From contig CAYRFE010000014.1 in the NCBI GenBank assembly GCA_964423645.1, positions 27,655 through 91,654 of the forward strand: a stretch of DNA of 64,000 bases, written 5' to 3'. The DNA is from CAYRFE01 sp964423645 [NCBI: uncultured bacterium] (GTDB lineage Bacteria; Macinerneyibacteriota; Macinerneyibacteria; Macinerneyibacteriales). Numbering within the stretch: position 1 is the first letter of the stretch; each line of letters opens with the position of its first letter. The notes beneath the pieces are model-generated. The model searched no databases, was not told where the DNA came from, and saw only the letters and a list, made by a program, of their open reading frames with translations. Below, one piece after another: positions 62,381 through 64,000 of this stretch. Made by a program: the position numbers and the translations under genes.

Positions 62381-63583
62381 ATGGAAAGTTTAAAAGAGTT
62401 GTATAAAATAGGACGAGGACCGTCCAGTTCTCACACCATGGGACCGGAAAGAGCCGCATATAAATTTAACAAAATATATCCTCACGCACGAAAGTTTCGC
62501 GTTACGCTATACGGCAGTCTTGCTGCCACAGGTAAGGGGCATTTAACCGATTCAATACTCACCCAAACACTTGGCGATGTCGAAATTGTGTGGAAACCTG
62601 ATGAGTTTTTACCTGGACATCCTAATGCAATCGATTTTGATGCATTTGATGATAAGTCAGAATTTCTGGGCACATGGCGTGTATATAGTATTGGCGGAGG
62701 AAGTATTACCGATGATAGTGGTATAACAGATGCGTCAACAGCGTCGTATTTTCTTTCTTCTATGGACGAAATACTTCAATGGACAGAAAAAGAAGGCACT
62801 ACTATATGGGAGTATGTAGAACAGTGCGAGGGGAAAGAGATTTGGGAGCATCTTACCTTAGTGTGGGATACAATGAAAGAGTCTATCAAACGCGGGCTTG
62901 ATAATGAGGGTGTATTACCCGGGACATTGAAAGTACCGCGTAAAGCATGGTCATATTGTATTAAAGCAAAAAACAGCGGCTTTATATTAGGTGATATCGG
63001 TATGTTATTTGCCTATGCACTTGCAGTATCAGAAGAAAATGCAAGTGGCGGAACAGTTGTAACTTCTCCGACATGTGGCTCTTCCGGTGTATTACCGGCA
63101 GTGTTATTATTTATTCAAAAGACCTATGAGTTTTCAGATTTAAAAATATATAAAGCGCTCGCAACAGCAGGTGTAATTGGCTTACTGGTGAAAACGAACG
63201 GCTCTATTTCCGGTGCTGAAGTAGGCTGTCAAGGTGAAATAGGAACAGCATGTGCAATGGCCGCGGCCGCAGCGGTACAACTGTTAGGAGGATCGCCGTC
63301 ACAAATTGAATATGCCGCTGAAATGGGTCTTGAGCATCATTTGGGGCTGACATGTGATCCGATAGGCGGATACGTCCAAATACCGTGTATAGAGCGTAAT
63401 GCGATGGCTGCAGCACGTGCTCTTGAAAGTGCTGCATATGCATTATATTCCGATGGTTCCCATCGTGTTTCGTTTGATAGTGTTATCGAGACAATGGAAC
63501 AAACAGGGCGAGATCTTCAATCCAAATATCGAGAGACATCTCTTGGTGGTCTTGCGTTTGACTATCAACCTGATAAAAAGTGA
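62381..63583 (+). CDS. sdaA: L-serine dehydratase, iron-sulfur type, single chain
   Basis: It deaminates L-serine to pyruvate and ammonia through a [4Fe-4S] cluster. The 400 residues hold the beta-domain start (GRGPSSSHTMGPERAA), SIGGGSI, and the alpha domain with cysteines at about 232 (TSPTCGSSG), 283 and 291 (GCQGE, TACAMA), 325 (LTCDPIGG) and 336 (IPCIER). Length is normal for fused SdaA. AGAGGAG precedes the ATG. Cluster assembly could use NifU-NifS of this window. The gene suggests an anaerobe or a serine-fermenting habit. Confidence 0.95.
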   Translation: MESLKELYKIGRGPSSSHTMGPERAAYKFNKIYPHARKFRVTLYGSLAATGKGHLTDSILTQTLGDVEIVWKPDEFLPGHPNAIDFDAFDDKSEFLGTWRVYSIGGGSITDDSGITDASTASYFLSSMDEILQWTEKEGTTIWEYVEQCEGKEIWEHLTLVWDTMKESIKRGLDNEGVLPGTLKVPRKAWSYCIKAKNSGFILGDIGMLFAYALAVSEENASGGTVVTSPTCGSSGVLPAVLLFIQKTYEFSDLKIYKALATAGVIGLLVKTNGSISGAEVGCQGEIGTACAMAAAAAVQLLGGSPSQIEYAAEMGLEHHLGLTCDPIGGYVQIPCIERNAMAAARALESAAYALYSDGSHRVSFDSVIETMEQTGRDLQSKYRETSLGGLAFDYQPDKK

Positions 63584-63629
63584 CCCTGTTTTCTTGGCTT
63601 CGAATTTGATATGTATTTCATCTAAATGG

Positions 63630-63819
63630 GTCAAATTCCCCGAAGCTTGCTTCGGCTTCACTATTATAATTTTGTTATTATTAGGGGTGTGGGGACGAAG
63701 TCCCCACAATATTAGAAATTAAGCCCCTCCCAAAAAGAAAAGGGAGGGGTTTGGGGTGGGCGAACAAATATAGTATTTTTTGGGGAGAAACCCCGTAGCT
63801 TGCTGCGGGGTAGTTCATT
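63630..63819 (-). repeat. Type B repeat
   Basis: GTCAAATTCCCCGAAGCTTG left arm, core GTGGGGACGAAGTCCCCAC, GCCCCTCCC/GGGAGGGG arms and right arm CCCCGTAGCTTGCTGCGGGG then TAGTTCA. Best intact type B copy. It begins 46 bp past the sdaA stop. Confidence 0.82.
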
Positions 63820-63870
63820 TTTGTATCATATGATTGAGAAGAGAGCGTGCTATATCATCTGAGTATATGT

Positions 63871-64000
63871 GAGAGCTTTGCAATAGTTCTATTTTTTGAA
63901 ATTGTGCCCACCCCAAACCCCTCCCGTAAAATCGGGAGGGGCTTACGTTATTATATAGCGGGGACTTCGTCCCCGCACCCCTTTTTGAAAAATAAAGATA
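63871..64000 (+). repeat. Type A repeat, cut by the window end
   Basis: Starts GAGAGCTTTGCAATAG and runs through the CCCCTCCCG/CGGGAGGGG arms and GCGGGGAC-TTC-GTCCCCGC hairpin, where paired changes on both sides of the hairpin keep it base-paired. The right end is beyond the window. Confidence 0.85.

Overview
The window reads as chromosomal DNA of moderate to low G+C from a flagellate-type, chemotactic, Gram-negative bacterium of the Fibrobacterota-Chlorobiota-Bacteroidota (FCB) kind. The evidence is a C11 protease carrying a type IX secretion (T9SS) C-terminal sorting domain, two PorV/PorQ-type outer-membrane proteins, two TonB receptors with carboxypeptidase-regulatory N-terminal domains, FlgD-like C-terminal domains on giant surface proteins, and a GWxTD-type lipoprotein. 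Chemotaxis and c-di-GMP genes argue against a typical gut Bacteroides. A candidate phylum related to Cloacimonadota, Fibrobacterota or KSB1 is an inference; no rRNA gene is present to decide. There is no phage, transposase, CRISPR or tRNA gene.

0-10.4 kb: end of trpB and all of trpA; a cobalamin riboswitch controlling a BtuB-like receptor, the unit bracketed by two inverted copies of a short interspersed repeat; three secreted proteins, one a DUF3857/transglutaminase-like protein that has lost its cysteine; and a leftward four-gene operon (membrane protein, GNAT-like protein, NAD epimerase, DUF1232 protein). 10.4-24.6 kb: degenerate receiver, cheW and PAS-GAF-GGDEF with mnmA and a geranylgeranyl-reductase-like flavoprotein; the infC-rpmI-rplT-smpB translation operon with an attenuator and a non-AUG infC start; a two-gene membrane operon with a PATAN/DUF4388-pseudopilin fusion; nifS-nifU for Fe-S assembly; a class II glutamine amidotransferase; plsX. 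25-38.6 kb: S9 peptidase; two pairs of an orphan periplasmic binding protein followed by a signalling receptor (MCP; propeller histidine kinase); EAL-HDOD, MFS and GDPD genes.

38.6-61.1 kb is an envelope and secretion neighbourhood: nested repeats, an LEA-like lipoprotein, a SurA-like lipoprotein coupled to a T9SS-tagged clostripain, then a tandemly duplicated three-gene cassette (TonB receptor, about 1000-residue surface protein, PorV-like protein), each copy with its own promoter and terminator, then a parvulin-type lipoprotein and a GWxTD protein apparently split over two genes. The duplicated cassette is the best candidate for a little-described system: a dedicated outer-membrane receptor, surface protein and export partner. 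61.1-64 kb: tandem-HD HD-GYP protein, L-serine dehydratase, and another pair of repeats.

Two genome-level habits stand out. Several genes have consensus -35/-10 promoters placed so close to the start codon that their mRNAs should be leaderless. A family of about 160-190 bp repeats with inverted ends and G/C-rich hairpins sits only in intergenic DNA, and one copy is nested in another repeat.
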